From: Lingula anatina | Taxonomy: Eukaryota > Brachiopoda > Lingulata > Lingulida > Lingulidae | Length of the DNA: 64,000 nt | Assembly: GCF_001039355.2 (NCBI RefSeq) | Contig: NW_019775462.1 | Coordinates: forward strand, 214,800-278,799 | Reading direction: 5' to 3' | Shown: positions 49,343 to 62,168 of the stretch, in pieces | Layout: every line of letters starts with the position of its first letter | Numbering within the stretch: position 1 is the first letter of the stretch | The notes under the pieces: generated by a model | The model's database searches: none | Seen by the model: the letters and a program-made list of their open reading frames with translations, nothing else | Told to the model about the DNA's origin: nothing | Made by a program: the position numbers and the translations under genes

Positions 49343-49415
<73 letters not shown>
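49343..49415. repeat. (TA)n microsatellite followed by a T tract
   Basis: About 36 TA units run into 12-13 T residues. The equivalent place in copy A (about 40873-40910) has a few TA units then TTTA repeats. ORFs reading YIYIYI come from this run. Confidence 0.95.
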
Positions 49416-49429
<14 letters not shown>

Positions 49430-50648
49430 AATTTATTCATTTATTTATCTATAACAGTCGAGAGATTGACAATTAATTAATAGCATGGCTACTATTGCAT
49501 CAGAGTCACCTAAACAGAGTCCCCACACTCATCATGATTGGTATATAATGGGTCTTATGAAAGGGAGTTACCTCCCCCTCCCCCCCCTCCCTAATTGAAT
49601 TAAATATAAAACCAATCAACTGGTATGAGACAATATTATAACTCAATGTGAAATGGGCCATAGACTTTTTAATGGTTCAAATTCATTGACACCAAGCACA
49701 TTTTCATGAGAAACTCTGATCAACAGTCATAGAGATGTCTCCCAAGCATTGTAAAAGAAACCCTGATTTAAGAGGAGAGTAAATATAAACAACAGATTAG
49801 AAGTTGCCGCATGGTACATACTAGATCATATTACACCTTCAAATCTGGGGCCAATTTCACAAAAAAAAATCGAACATTGGTGTTAATTTTAAGTTATGGA
49901 CCAAATTGTTTTTGCTGACTGTCACCCAAGGCAAATCCATAGTAGTATTTAAGTAATAAAATCCTGTCTGTTTAATTAAAATGCCTTATATTTTAGACCA
50001 ACTGAAAGGGATTTAATGTTAAGACCAACTTAAATGTGAAGACCAACTTTTGGTCTAATATATGATCATGTGTGAAGCCGCCTCAGTAGTGGAGGCATTC
50101 AGACACACACACATCCCACCTTGCCTCCTGCAATGTAGTCAAAAGTTCAAAGGCAAATTCCACACAACAGATTTTCAACACAATATTTTCACATTTAGTA
50201 AGTCACTTTATTGTACACAAATGCATTGCAGAAATGATGATTATGTATAATAGGAATAGAAATTTATTGTAACAAAATAAGTATTATATAAAAGCAACAG
50301 ACAAGTACAAGTTATGCTAAACTTTAAAAGTTAACACTATGAATTAAAATAGCATCTCTGTTCTTGAAATATCACATAGTTCAAAGTTCTAAAAAGTATC
50401 ACTTACAAAACCAGTAAGTAGCTGTGATTAAATAAATTTCGATTCCCACGACATTAACAACATCACAATACCACCCAGCTCAATCAATGATTTAGCAGCA
50501 AACACTACCTTTATGCAATTCAACAAAATTTTAATGAGACCTCCTACCAATCCCTTAGATCCCTTAACTACCAACAGCAAACATTTGTTGGAGTATTTCT
50601 AAGTGATTTTAGACCAATTTAACTAGCAAGTTAACCTTCTCATTTCTC

Positions 50649-50858
50649 TTAGCACCAAGGGTAAACACCATATAATGAACCATCAACATTTGTTCCTCTA
50701 ATTTCTTCAAACATTTCATCAGCCAGAACAAACCAAGGGGTAATGAGACCAATAGAAAGCTCTTGTATAACATTACATATCAAGTCAACTAGATTCAACA
50801 TACCTGCCTTGTTTATATACATGTACACTAGGTGAACAATCTTGTCAATAACTCCCAA
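50649..50858 (-). pseudogene. Coding-like fragment preserved in copy B
   Basis: This is the counterpart of 42420-42625, with the frame longer and open (MGVIDKIVHLVYMYINKAG, then the same VDLICNVIQELSIGLITPWF segment). A few substitutions include Ser to Tyr near the end. The upstream second frame continues past the TAG pair seen in copy A (NESWELLTRLFT). Whether it was ever an exon is unknown. Confidence 0.3.
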
Positions 50859-52486
50859 GATTCATTTTGAGGAACCGGGACACACAAGGACTGAACATTT
50901 TGTAGAGGGTTGACTGATCCTTGTTGCAGCCGAGAGAAGAATTTAACAAACAGATCTCAAATTTAAAACATAAATAAATCTAAAGAGGTAACAATGAAAG
51001 TTTGGCCTGTCTACAGGATACAGTAATTATTGTCAATACATACCTGATTGAATGAAAACATTGACTCTCTGCTTTGACAACTGTCTTAACCCAGGACTTC
51101 TGAACCAAAAACTGGCCCAACATTTTTGAAAAACTAAATGAAAAAACTCATATACTAGTACTTCATCTTTAACTATCATTTAATCTTTTTTTATCTTTTC
51201 ATTATTAATCATTATACCTGTTTGGATATCAATTCATTATGCTTTTGAGTGCTAAATCTCCACTTTTCTCAATCTTGAGCACTTCAAATTTCCTCTCCTG
51301 TCCTTACACCAGAACATTTTTTTTTTTTTTTTTGAGTGATACACTAATGTTGAAAACAAAACAATCACTGCTCTTTGACACATCACAATAAATAAAAACT
51401 AAGGAATCAATTTTTCAAACCTAGTCTCTGACAAATTCACAATACTATCTTGACCGCCCCTGACCTAATGGATAAGATCTTTAATAGATGGTTGGTTGCA
51501 TTAGCTCATGCAGAGACCTTAATAAAGATCCCATCTCTTTTGTGGTAACAGACTGTGCTCTTGGCGCACAGCTGTCAATCAAGCTGATAGCTGCCACACA
51601 TAGTTAAGCTGAGAGACTGTCAATGGATTATCTGATCAGAATCTGAAGACAATGTGACAAGCCTAATAATCATCAAAATTGCCACCACAGTGATATGGAG
51701 GAGGTCGCTACTCAACTTTTTTCTCCAACTTAAATCTTAAACGTAAACCAGATGACCCTGATTTGTAGAGAGATATAAATTTGCACATTCTAACAAGTTT
51801 AAGTACCTGCAACAAAAGTAGTCTTGGATTGCCAAATATTAGGAGATAAAGATTAGGAGTAATTCTACTACAGACCTTTCACAAAATCTTGCAATGATGC
51901 CGAAGTTATTTTAGAAAGTGTTTTGTTATTTGTGTTTCAATTTCTACAGAATGTAATGTCTGAGGAAAAGCCAGTACTAGATCATTAGTTCAAATGAACT
52001 AAGCAACTTTACAAAAGGATATGATTGATTTGAAATTAGTGTTTGAGGGCATTTTGAATAAATTCAAAACTGTATTTAGCTTCATTGCCCTTATCATCCA
52101 CTTACAAAGTGAAATCCTTTGATCTTAATTCATCAACTTCTTTGCGAGGGATCTTTACATTCAAGTTCCCCAGTATCTAGGCATTTTAACAAATCTGAAC
52201 CAAAGAGACTGATCGGGATCAATAAGTTCGGAAACATCTAAAACTTGAACATTTTTGTGGTGGGTAGCATGAAAGTGATGCATGAACCACAAATATGTGA
52301 CTCAATCAATACCTGCTGATGAGAGTCAGAAGTCCTTCGTGACTTATCGAGAATAACTCACATCTGAGGCCTTTTTCTCTAGTTATATTTTTTGCTTCTG
52401 TTATTTAAATGAATCAGAGTGCAACATTATAAACAAAAGTTTTGCTTTGCTTTTTATGTCTATAATATTCTATCAGCTGTAGAAAT

Positions 52487-52533
<47 letters not shown>

Positions 52534-54132
52534 GCCACCCTACATTTCTCCCTTCCCCTCCCTTTTTCTCTCCACTCTCTCTCTCTTTTTCTCGGTATTC
52601 TGTCTATCTCTTTTCTCCCTTCTTCTTTCTAGAACTTTTCTTCATACACATAATATACACATAACCTTGCCCTTCCTCACATAAATATCCTGTACTCTGC
52701 TCAATTTGAACCACAGGTGGTTGAACCTGTGTGGCAATTAAAGCCATGTGCAAGAAGTGTGTTCGCGTTTACATTAAGTGACATCATAAAGCACCCTCAG
52801 AGAAAATTTACAACTTGGGGGCAATGTAGTGTAAACAGGGGCATATATTAGTTGGGACTATGTTTCTGCCTCACAGAAAATCTTGTCTTGAGGTATTTTC
52901 TAGTCTCTTTCATGTTTAACCTGCAGGAAATTGTGCAGAAAACATAATGGACTCATGCTTGGTTGATAAAATGTGATTTTTTTCCCAAAATAATCCCTGG
53001 TTTAGTTCTCATTCCTGCTCTTTTTTAAGTGATTAAAGATGTCTTATCTGAAAACGAGTTCAACTTGACACCAATTTTATAAGTAAAAACTTATGTCAGT
53101 ACAATAATTGAATATATTTTCTGAAACAAACGTCATAAACATAAACATTTAAACATAAACAACGTATACACTGTAATTAATAATCTTAAACACTGTATTA
53201 GTAGTAATCCATAGTGATGTATAACTATTTATTTATTCATATATTTGTAGTATAGAGGGCTAACAAATGTAACTGCCACATTCAATGCTCGAATAAATTA
53301 TTATTATTATATCTCCATTACATGGTGCTCATTGCTTACGCCATTGTCACTCTCCTTTTTTTCAACTCCCAGCTTGCACCTCTAAATCTACACTACACAT
53401 ATTCTCATCATGCTGTAGGAGAAATGCACCCATCAACCTTTCCCTGGCCAGGTACATTAATCACAATGATCAGGTGTTATGAATGTACCATTTAGTTCTG
53501 ACAAGCATCTTACATATGAAATACTAGTAAATAGTTTACCTGCTGTCTACTGGGCCAAGTCTTTGCTTTTAAAAGCCAATAAGCTGGGTGCAGTCATAAA
53601 ATAGTAGAAAGTTTGCAAATATAGTCTTTAGTTTTCTTCGGCTCTTTTATAAGTATAGTCTATAATAAATCACTTAAAGCAATGACAGAGGTTTAAAAAT
53701 CCTAGCCTTGAGCCTAAATTCCATCTAAATGCTATCTTTAAATTACAATATGGATGGCTAAGCAAGTCTGAGAAATGACAACCACAACATTCAATAACTT
53801 TCCAACCACTGCTTGTACGTCTTTGTACCCAAACACCGCTTCTGACAGTGCAAACAACTAGACTACATATAACAACAAACTCTCAGCTAGACAACACATA
53901 CCCAAAGGAATGCACGAAAGAGCACGAGGTCATGCAGGTCAGGGGAACAAAGCAGGACCCACAAAGCATGCTGCTTTATTGTGCCTGACCTGTGCTTTAA
54001 GAACCCCAGGGACTGATCGAGCAAAAATCAGCAGATCATTGTCATAGAAAGGACTGTCACAGGTCGTGGGGCCGGGGTGCCTTGTGTCAACACAAAGGCA
54101 GTTAGTACCTTTAAATGGAAAATGCGACAATT

Positions 54133-54135
<3 letters not shown>

Positions 54136-54178
<43 letters not shown>
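54136..54178. repeat. Poly-T tract (43)
   Basis: A pure T run; the same site in copy A has 24 T. The length difference between near-identical flanks is a clean allele- or copy-specific marker. Confidence 0.95.
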
Positions 54179-54183
<5 letters not shown>

Positions 54184-55661
54184 GGAGTGTAGGCAACAAG
54201 AAAGGTGGAAACCTTTTTCAAGCTTTTTTTGCCTTGGTTCTGATATATATTCTTAAAATATAGGAGACTTAGCATTACTTCTGCAAGCAGAAATAGTTTT
54301 TGGAGTTAGGAACATAAACTTATTCAACTATAAATATCTGGGGCCCAACAAAGTGTGTATCATTTGCATAATTTTGGAGTCTTCAAGAATGATAAATATA
54401 AAACAATCACTATTGGAAGTTGGAACAACTGAAACTCACCCCAACCCCCACCACCTACCCAACCCCTTTCCTTCTCAATCCCAACGAAAAGCATGTTACC
54501 ATATTTGTCAAATAACATGTACAAAAATATAATTAGCTAGAAAGTAATAAATCTTCATATCACCCTTTCACATTCCTAAATTCCCTTACAAAGATCACTT
54601 TTAAGTTTTTGTCAAATAACTACAGCACACGCTGAAAAACTTTTCTAAGGACACACGCGTCTGTGTTTGATAAGATTACTTATCCTGATTATGTTTTAGC
54701 CTGGTTCAATCAAGAATTCAATCTGCCAGTTTTTATCATAACAAGTAGCTAACAACCTAAAATCATGCGATTAAGTCGATGTACATGTTGTCCTACAACA
54801 ATTTGTTGTGCAAGGTGTCAAGTCATAAGTAGCCACTTCATAAGACAATCTCAAAGGTTGTGTGTGTGTGTGTGTGCGCGTGCATGTGTGCATGTGTGCA
54901 TGTGTGTGGGGAGCTCATTAATTTCAGAGAGCAAGGATTAAAGTTATCATGAGTTACGGGAGAGAGAGAGAGAAGACATAAACCTACAACTTGTCATATC
55001 ACACAATTCAATATGTCAGAGGGGATGACCCTCAGCCATTCAGACATAGTCCCCACTGTGACTCTATGTGACCATGCACCATGTACAGGGGTATCTTATT
55101 TCAAAGGTAAATATGGATCTAAGGTGAGAGTTAGGGCAGGGCAGAAAAGGATCAGGTCAAGCGACATAGCACAATATTTTAGTGATGCTTACATCTGAGC
55201 TGTTCCACACAGCTGGGTGAATGTTTACATAGTGTGAGATATATATACTAGCATGTTATAGGCCATATTGCGTGTCGCACCCAGGAGCCCCTGTTTCACA
55301 ATATGACTGGTGCATGTACTTTTAAAAGCACAAAAGTTGCTCTGAACTCTCACTTTTTCTCTCTTTTCATCTTTCTCTCAATCCAATTCTACCCCACGTT
55401 CAAAATAAATATCTATCTTATTCTTTTGACCAAGCGTCCATAGGATTATAAATGCACCTTATAAAGATCAACATCTTATGCAGGCACACCTACTAACACC
55501 TCCCAGTGCCCCAGACTTCATGAGATTTAGCCAGACAAGTCACATATCTCCACTAATGTGCCCTTTGGGGTAGCTAATGACCCATGTAATTACCTCCTTA
55601 ATTAGATTATCTGCTATATATATACAGGCAGCTCTTGGCTGGCAGTTTAGCACTCAGATAC

Positions 55662-56427
55662 CACCAAAAATCCCTTCTTAACACCATCTTTTTTTTACTA
55701 ATCAACAGACCCATTGGCCAAAGGGGGTGGGGGTGAGGGGTTAAAAAAAACCACCTTTTTGGTCAGAAAAGGTCTAGATTCTACATGCCATCTACTGAGT
55801 TGTGCTTATGACAAGGGTAAAAGGAACACTTTTCCCCAAGAAACTGCTTTAAAATTGCTGGATACAAGTCTTATGCCAAAAAATATGGTATAAATGAAAA
55901 TTTACACTGGGGGCTGAGATCTTCACCCCCCCTTACAATAATAATATAAAAATATATGGTTAAATGGTTACGTGTAATGCTCATGCCAATCAAAAGTCCT
56001 CCTGTTGACACTCAGGTGACTCAATAACTGAACAAAGCAAAATTTGTAATTCATAAGAGTTTCTCTTTTGGATTATAAAATACATTACACCATTAGTTGT
56101 ATAACACAAATTCTACCCTGGCCTTAATATGGGGTAATTAATATGGCTTAAAGATTGATATATTTTAGAACCAAATCAAATTTAAGACAAATCAATGAGA
56201 AAAGCAGGAAAACAGCTCAATTTCAAACATTTGACAAATGCAAAGTAAAATTTTCTACTTGGCAACAAAGAGAGTCAAACATAAACCCAGCCATCAAATT
56301 TAGTCTGATCAATACCAAAATATTTGGCATAACTGATTGCAGATATAACTTTTCACACATTATACTTTCAGAAAAAATGTATCAAATCTCCAACACAGGA
56401 AAAGGCAACAAGTTAAAGAATACTTAC
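55662..56427. other. Unique sequence right of copy B
   Basis: It starts at the retrotransposon-empty site. At about 55690-55880 there is a worn relative of the CAGGTCCGTAGCCAG element (GGTTAAAAAAAACC, AGAAAAGGTCTAG, AATTGCTGGATACAAGTC). The rest is AT-rich. The + strand ORF at 56155-56463 has no other support. Confidence 0.5.
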
Positions 56428-56450
56428 ACTTCATTTGCTTTTCTGCTTCC
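56428..56450 (-). CDS. Possible 23-nt coding exon of the divergent gene
   Basis: On the - strand a strong acceptor (ggactatcttttatag) and a perfect donor (GAAGT then gtaagtatt) bound 23 nt. One frame gives EAEKQMK, entering with one nucleotide and leaving in phase 1, which fits the two-nucleotide entry of the 35672-35703 exon. Its ATG (AAATGAAG context) could itself be the start codon, giving MKSDLIKEASSYW. Alternatively an unseen exon links it to the ATG in exon 1. It is very short, so this is tentative. Confidence 0.3.
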
Positions 56451-57379
56451 CTATAAAAGATAGTCCAAAGGTATTTCCTTGGGCAATTGCCTCACTTTCA
56501 ACATAGCATACATATATACTACAGAGTAAACAAAAATGAAAGTGACTTCTATTAGACTAAAACAACAAGCATTCTAGTACACTGAATAGAGTCACTGATG
56601 CAACAGTAACATTCCCAGTTCAATCATAATATTCTACAATGATGGCACAGTGCTGAGACCCAATTTAGACTTTTAAACAGTTTATCTATTGACCCGTACA
56701 AACAACCATGCACCCTTTTAGCATGTATCGATTGCACCTCTCCCTTTCAATCAATAGGGAGTTTCAATCAATTGACCCTGATGCAGTTTGGTTTCGTAAC
56801 AGGGTTGGCTTAATGTATCTTCACAGCAATGGGCACAGTAAAGGGAAAGAGGTAATTCTGGACTCATCTTGACACATTGCCAGCTAGAAGCCGATTGTTT
56901 TCATATATTAAGTTTAAAAATTATCTTTTTCTTTCCAAAATCATTCTTCAGTTCAGTGCAACACATCAATTTTCTCTAACATCATTTTTTCAAGTTAAAA
57001 TTTTTATTCAAAATCAAAAACACAAGCATGATTATTCAATCCATACTGACCATATTCCAGAAAGCTGATCATGTGGCCAAGGACTAATTTTTTGTTTTTG
57101 AAATTTGCCTTTTTCTAGCAATAAGAGTTAAACAGTTTCCTGTTTGGGAGATATTTTTCTCACTCATTAATTCATAGCATGAAGATCATTCTTGCTAAAC
57201 CAAAAAAGTTATTCATACACACAAATACAAACTTTAGAAACAAAAATTATACAAAACCTATAATCCTTTTTCTTTTTTCCCCCTTTAACTAAACCAAAAA
57301 ACTTAAACAACTGATAAAATTACATGTACCACATTGTACCAGCATGAGTAAAGTAGCAAGTGTAACAAGACAAGAACCT

Positions 57380-57760
57380 GGATGATGTAAATGATGGCTT
57401 GTATTGTGCGAAAACGCCTAATGTTCTATTCATTCCCAAACTCTTTCTGGCTGAAAGAACACAGAAAGCCGACAGCATGGTTTCTGACCTCGTATCCCTG
57501 GCCAAACCCATGTGAACACCAAGTCAGGGCAAACTAATGTATTCCTTATTGTGTCTGGTGTTATCAATATTGAGGAAATAGAGATTGGGCATGTGGAAGT
57601 GTTGGAAATCAATGGGATCAGCGGCCTATTGATGAACCACTGTATGAGTAAGCAAATACAGACAGCTGTTAGTAAAATGTTTAGAATTTTTCTTATCGTG
57701 CGTGCGATTTTCTTTCTGTTTTGTGTTGTTTTAGTAACTGATTATTATCAAATGAAATAA
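57380..57760 (+). pseudogene. Coding-like fragment in two frames, possible decayed gene
   Basis: The + strand reads LFIPKLFLAERTQKADSMVS and DLVSLAKPM to a TGA at about 57512. After a one-base shift it continues NTKSGQTNVFLIVSGVINIE with EEIEIGHVEVLEIN and GLLMNHCMSKQIQTAVSKM. The composition looks like real protein across the break. NVFLIVSGVINI is loosely like a cyclic-nucleotide-binding fold strand, but this is a weak guess. No splice sites explain the shift. It is probably a pseudogene fragment or chance. Confidence 0.2.
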
Positions 57761-58189
57761 CCCCTTGAGATTTTCGGACAGTTTTTTTCTCATCAAGTTA
57801 TATCCAAAATTATATGAAAGTATGTTTGATGTTATAACAAGAGCTAGTGGCCAAACAACTAAAAAAACTGACCATTATTTTAACCTTCAAACCTTAAACT
57901 ACAGTACACTAGTTAATAAAACGTTCCAGCAATTTATCTTTAAAAGATCTATCATTTTAATTTATTCACAAAGTACTCACCTTGCATGTCAAAGCTTTAA
58001 GATTAACTTGTACAAAAATTCCATAAGATATATTTTCAACATAAACCACCTTGACAAGTACTGAATAAAATTTGATTGGAAGAATAAATTTTATTATCAT
58101 TTATCATCAAGAGGTTCACTAACTAACTGCCTGATATGAAAAATACTTCAAAATGATATCCATATCTTCTAAAACACATACACACATCT

Positions 58190-58470
58190 GTGGCTGGGTT
58201 CACAATAAGACTAGAGCATGTATTTATTTGGTCTAAACTTAGAGCCAAAATTTCGACTAACTAAGTTAAGATAAAGCCACAGAAGTCCATTTAAATGAAA
58301 TAAGTATTGGTCTGAAACATTATGTATGTATCTCCTGTTACAACACATTCACATTACATCATTTAATTGGACTATTTCTGACATATTTTGGGTCAAATTT
58401 GACTAAAATTTTGGTCTAAAGTTAAGACCAGTTTGCAGGCTAAAGCTCTTTCATGGAACAGACTCTAGAC
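58190..58470. repeat. Copy of the dispersed TTTCACAA foldback family
   Basis: This is one of the clearest copies. The left end is GGTTCACAATAAGACTAGAG then TTTGGTCTAAACTTAGAGCC. The right end, reversed, is GTTCCATGAAAGAGCTTTAGCC then GGTCTTAACTTTAGACC. The arms of about 80 bp pair imperfectly. Confidence 0.75.
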
Positions 58471-58654
58471 ATCATGTGAAGGAAAAGTAGACAGATATTA
58501 TCAGAGCTATTAATCACTTGAGACCCTCAGTCTACCTGTCCAGGTATCTAAACACTATCTACCTGTTCATCTTAAACCATTTACAGCATCCTCCTTGTTC
58601 TGAACATTTTACTCAGACATATTCCGTACATAACTCAGTATATTCCATGTACTA

Positions 58655-58885
58655 TCAAGGGTTTTCCCAGCGAACCCTCTAGCGGTCATTTGGACTGCAG
58701 CCAGCAGCACAGGACGGCCTACATTTTCAAAGACGACTGGACAGCTTATGGATTTTTTGGAAATATGAAGGCTTTTCAAGCATACTTGGACTCCCTGAAA
58801 TTTTGTAGGAAATTACATGTGGTAATTTTGGACAGCCTGTACCCCCAAACCTTGGAAAAGCCCCGGTAACTATCAATAAAATTCG
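58655..58885. repeat. Possible repeat element with AAGGGTTTTCCCAG/AAAAGCCCCGGTAACTATCA ends
   Basis: This GC-richer block is bounded by TATCAAGGGTTTTCCCAGCG on the left and TTGGAAAAGCCCCGGTAACT then ATCAATAA on the right. The ends are weakly inverted, and the block is flanked by TATCAA-like sequence on both sides. It is seen once in the window, so the call is tentative. Confidence 0.35.
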
Positions 58886-59879
58886 CACATGATGAATTGA
58901 TAATTTTCCCTAAAAACACCCCCCTCCCCCCCCCCCCCCACACACCCACCCACCAAAAAAAGTAACCCTTAGTTCTTTAGATAACATATACTTACACAAT
59001 TCAACTAGGTCTATTAAATGACTATATACAGTCCAAAATTACTCTAACAATCAAGTGAATTTCTTCATGGTCAACTGCTTGCCACCAACTGGTGCTATTC
59101 AGGTTGACCATGAACATTGGACTATTTTTTCTAATGCATCTGTATTATTGTCACTTCAGCTGCCTGCATAACCAAATTGAACTTATGAAAAAAGTCCTTA
59201 CTTCTTACCACTGCACCCTACCCTAATGTTGCTCTTGAAAATTCAGCAAATAAAATGTCACCCTGCTTTTCAAACAAAACCCAGCCCGTTCTTCTACAGA
59301 GTTCACTGGGTAAAATGCACGCACTTACATGCTGTTCAATTGATACCAGTATAGTATTAAAAGTGTGCAACACATTTGATCTCGTTAAGAACTCTTAACA
59401 TGTGGCTAACCATAGTGAACATATCAAATTCAAACCACAGGAGTGAAAATCCTAGATTTTAGAGATTAACGAATTTTTTTGCTCTGCAGTCCTGTTTTTT
59501 ATTCATGCTTAACCAGTTTTTCAACTTCAGTTTAACTTTTTAATATGCAAATATAACAGAAAAAAAGGCATTAGTTAAGTTGCAAAACTAAAAAATAATG
59601 TTCCGGAATGTTCAAATTATTTTGCCTACTGTGTTGAAGAAGGAGAAATTTGAGAACCAATGTAATTGTTAACACTTGAGAACTGGAATCAATAGCCTAA
59701 ACTAGAAACCGAATGGAATAATTTAGTTTATGTTGTAAAAGCACCATATTAATTAGAATTAGCTCCAACTGAAAACATTCAAGAGTAACAGTTGTAACAT
59801 TTGAATCTGCAAAATCTACTTTAAACTCAAAATTCCTCCACAAGTCTTCGTCACAAAAAATTTAACTAAAGTTATTTGC

Positions 59880-60125
59880 CCCTGGCTTCAGAAAAGAAAC
59901 AAAGCTGATAGCTAGTTTTAAGTAAAGGAGTGCAATTTTAAGTCAGTTTTGACTCTGGATACATCAGTAATATCCAACAAAATTAAATCTGTCTAAATCA
60001 ATTTATAACCTTTTTTAACTTTTTGTGGAATAGATCCAATATTCTCATTTAACTGAACTCCAATTGATAAATCCTGGATCAAAACAGGCTCAATTTTTGA
60101 CTGAAGTTCTTTTGTGAAGCCAGTC
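59880..60125. repeat. Copy of the dispersed TTTCACAA foldback family
   Basis: The right end reads TTTTTGACTGAAGTTCTTTTGTGAAGCC. The left end reads GGCTTCAGAAAAGAAACAAAGCTGATAG then TTTTAAGT, inverted to it in part. The interior is AT-rich and non-coding. Confidence 0.5.
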
Positions 60126-62168
60126 ACAGTCTAAGACTTGGATGGTCATCTGTCACCCTGAAGGGCCTATCACGGCTGTTTATCTGTCCCTGGCATCAAG
60201 TAACATGGAGACAAGTCTGTACAATGACATGACAAATGTGGTTCAGTGTTGTTTGTTATTTTGTAACAAGGCACAGCAAAGACTTTGTGCACATCCGAGA
60301 TTTTTTTTTCAATTTTGTCGCAGGCCTTTATAATTAGCAGTCCTCAAAACATTGACATTTTATTTATTCATGATTAAATCAGTAACAAGAGAACTAAAAT
60401 TTGCCTGCACTAGTGTCAAGGGCTACTTTTCAAATTATGCCTAAATATTTTTATAGTGTTATCAAGAAAAAATTTATATAAAAGTGCACCTGTTTGCCCT
60501 TCAATCCAGTATTTACAAATAATCCTTAAGAATTTTCTCACTTATCTTTCAGATTTATTTTCAATATTATCCAGCCCAGCTTAAGAATACTTGTAAATAC
60601 AAGCTTTTCATTGGATTCAATCCTCCTAAAAAGCTTAATCACCTAATTCCCATGGATCTTAGTTTACCAAAGACTAGAATATCACAATATTTTTGCATGA
60701 CCCAAGTTTATTTTGTCCCATCAGTAAGCCTTCCTTCCCAACACTGGCATTCACCCTTATCACAAGCCACTTGAGGTCTCGATTTTCACCAATGACCGCC
60801 ACTGAATCATACATGTTCCAGGCCTAATCATATAACACAGAAATCAGTGCAGTGTATAATACAACAGAGATTAAGTATCATATGTAATGTTCATTGCATT
60901 ATGGCTTAAGTCACCATAACGAGGGTACGTAACTTATTGTGACAGATACCAGGGAATTATCCCTCTTATGCATGCAGCCACCCCTAAGTTAGACTCACAA
61001 TGAATAAACGCCTTTGGATTTTCAACCTGAATTATTCCCCATGTTATTGTGGTGTTTGTATTAAAAGCCAACCTTGAAAGCGCTGACCATCAACACAGTT
61101 AACATCCATAGAAAAAGTTAATAGCCAGTCTTTCAGTAAAATAATAACAGTGGCCCAAGGGTGTCAGGGAATTTGACAGTGAGGCAGTGGAATACCTATA
61201 CATTCCATTATTCAATGACTGGAAGGCAGTCTGTGTGCTTGTCAAATAAAGATGTTATTGAATGATCAGCTAAGCAAGTGACCACCATCTGAGATTTGGG
61301 CAAGCTGACCACGGGATAAGGATCTGTGTATTAAATTTAAATGCCAACATTAACAACCACTGAGTTAAGCTAGCAATGAAGTTATACAATTGACATGGAT
61401 TCAATCAAAAAGTACTTTTTACTCTCTAACAATCTTGTAAAAAAATCATCTGTAAGTTTTATTTTAAGTACTTTGCTATTTCACCCCAAGTTTAAAGTCA
61501 GCATGTTTGTGACTCACAGTATTATTTATCATACATCATAATAAAATTTCATGTTAAATATTACCCCCTCCTCCTTTCACAAAACAGAAAGAAACCAAAC
61601 TTTTAATACAAATGCAAAATATTTTTAAAAGTATTTTAAGCAAGTAATTTTTTAGCTGATGATATTCAAAACATATAAGGCAATCCAGTAAAAACTACTT
61701 TCGAGTGCCTTAAAGATCTTTCTTTTTTAACATTCAAACGGGCAGTCACTTTCACAATACAGAGGACATCACAAGACCAAAAATTATAATGAAAAGATAT
61801 TAAAAACACGCACATGAAAGGAAATTCCTTCGGCGTCGTATTTTACTTGCAAAAGCAAAATACAGGTACAATTACAGCACACAAGATAAGTCCACGAATG
61901 TAAATTTGAAACTAGTCCAGCACCTATTCCTCATTGAATTGCAGATGAGTAGCGCCCCGGCATCTAAACGAGTTCTGTACTCGACTTTTTATGTCATAGT
62001 TTACACCGACAGTGATTACTGGTGTAAGCCGCACGGTCCCAGCCCCCCAAAAGGATAAAAAATACAACCCCAAGCTTCAGCTCGTCCACGTAATAGCTTA
62101 ATAAGCTGCAATCGTCCTATTGTGCAATTAAATCTTTTAATTTCTGCAACAAAATATCGTGCACTTAC

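Larger units (their letters stand above)
48329..55661. repeat. Copy B of the ~7.5 kb direct repeat (probable duplicate allele)
   Basis: It is colinear with 39855-47485. It lacks two segments present in copy A (about 285 and 75 bp) and has its own expansions (TA run at 49343-49415, T43 at 54136-54178). It ends in GCACTCAGATAC and continues without interruption into CACCAAAAATCCC, which represents the retrotransposon-free site. Divergence is in the few-percent range by eye, typical of alleles in a highly heterozygous marine invertebrate or of a young duplication. Confidence 0.95.
56451..62168 (-). other. Presumed first intron of the divergent gene
   Basis: It contains an odd coding-like ORF (57512-57760), dispersed foldback copies (58190-58470, 59880-60125), a C14 tract (58926-58939), a possible element at 58655-58885, and AT-rich sequence. 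A perfect gtgagtac donor on the - strand at about 57971-57980 lacks a good in-phase exon. Confidence 0.4.

Noticed and set aside
49213-49480. + strand ORFs rich in YI repeats
   Set aside because: They translate the TA microsatellite at 49343-49415 and its flanks.
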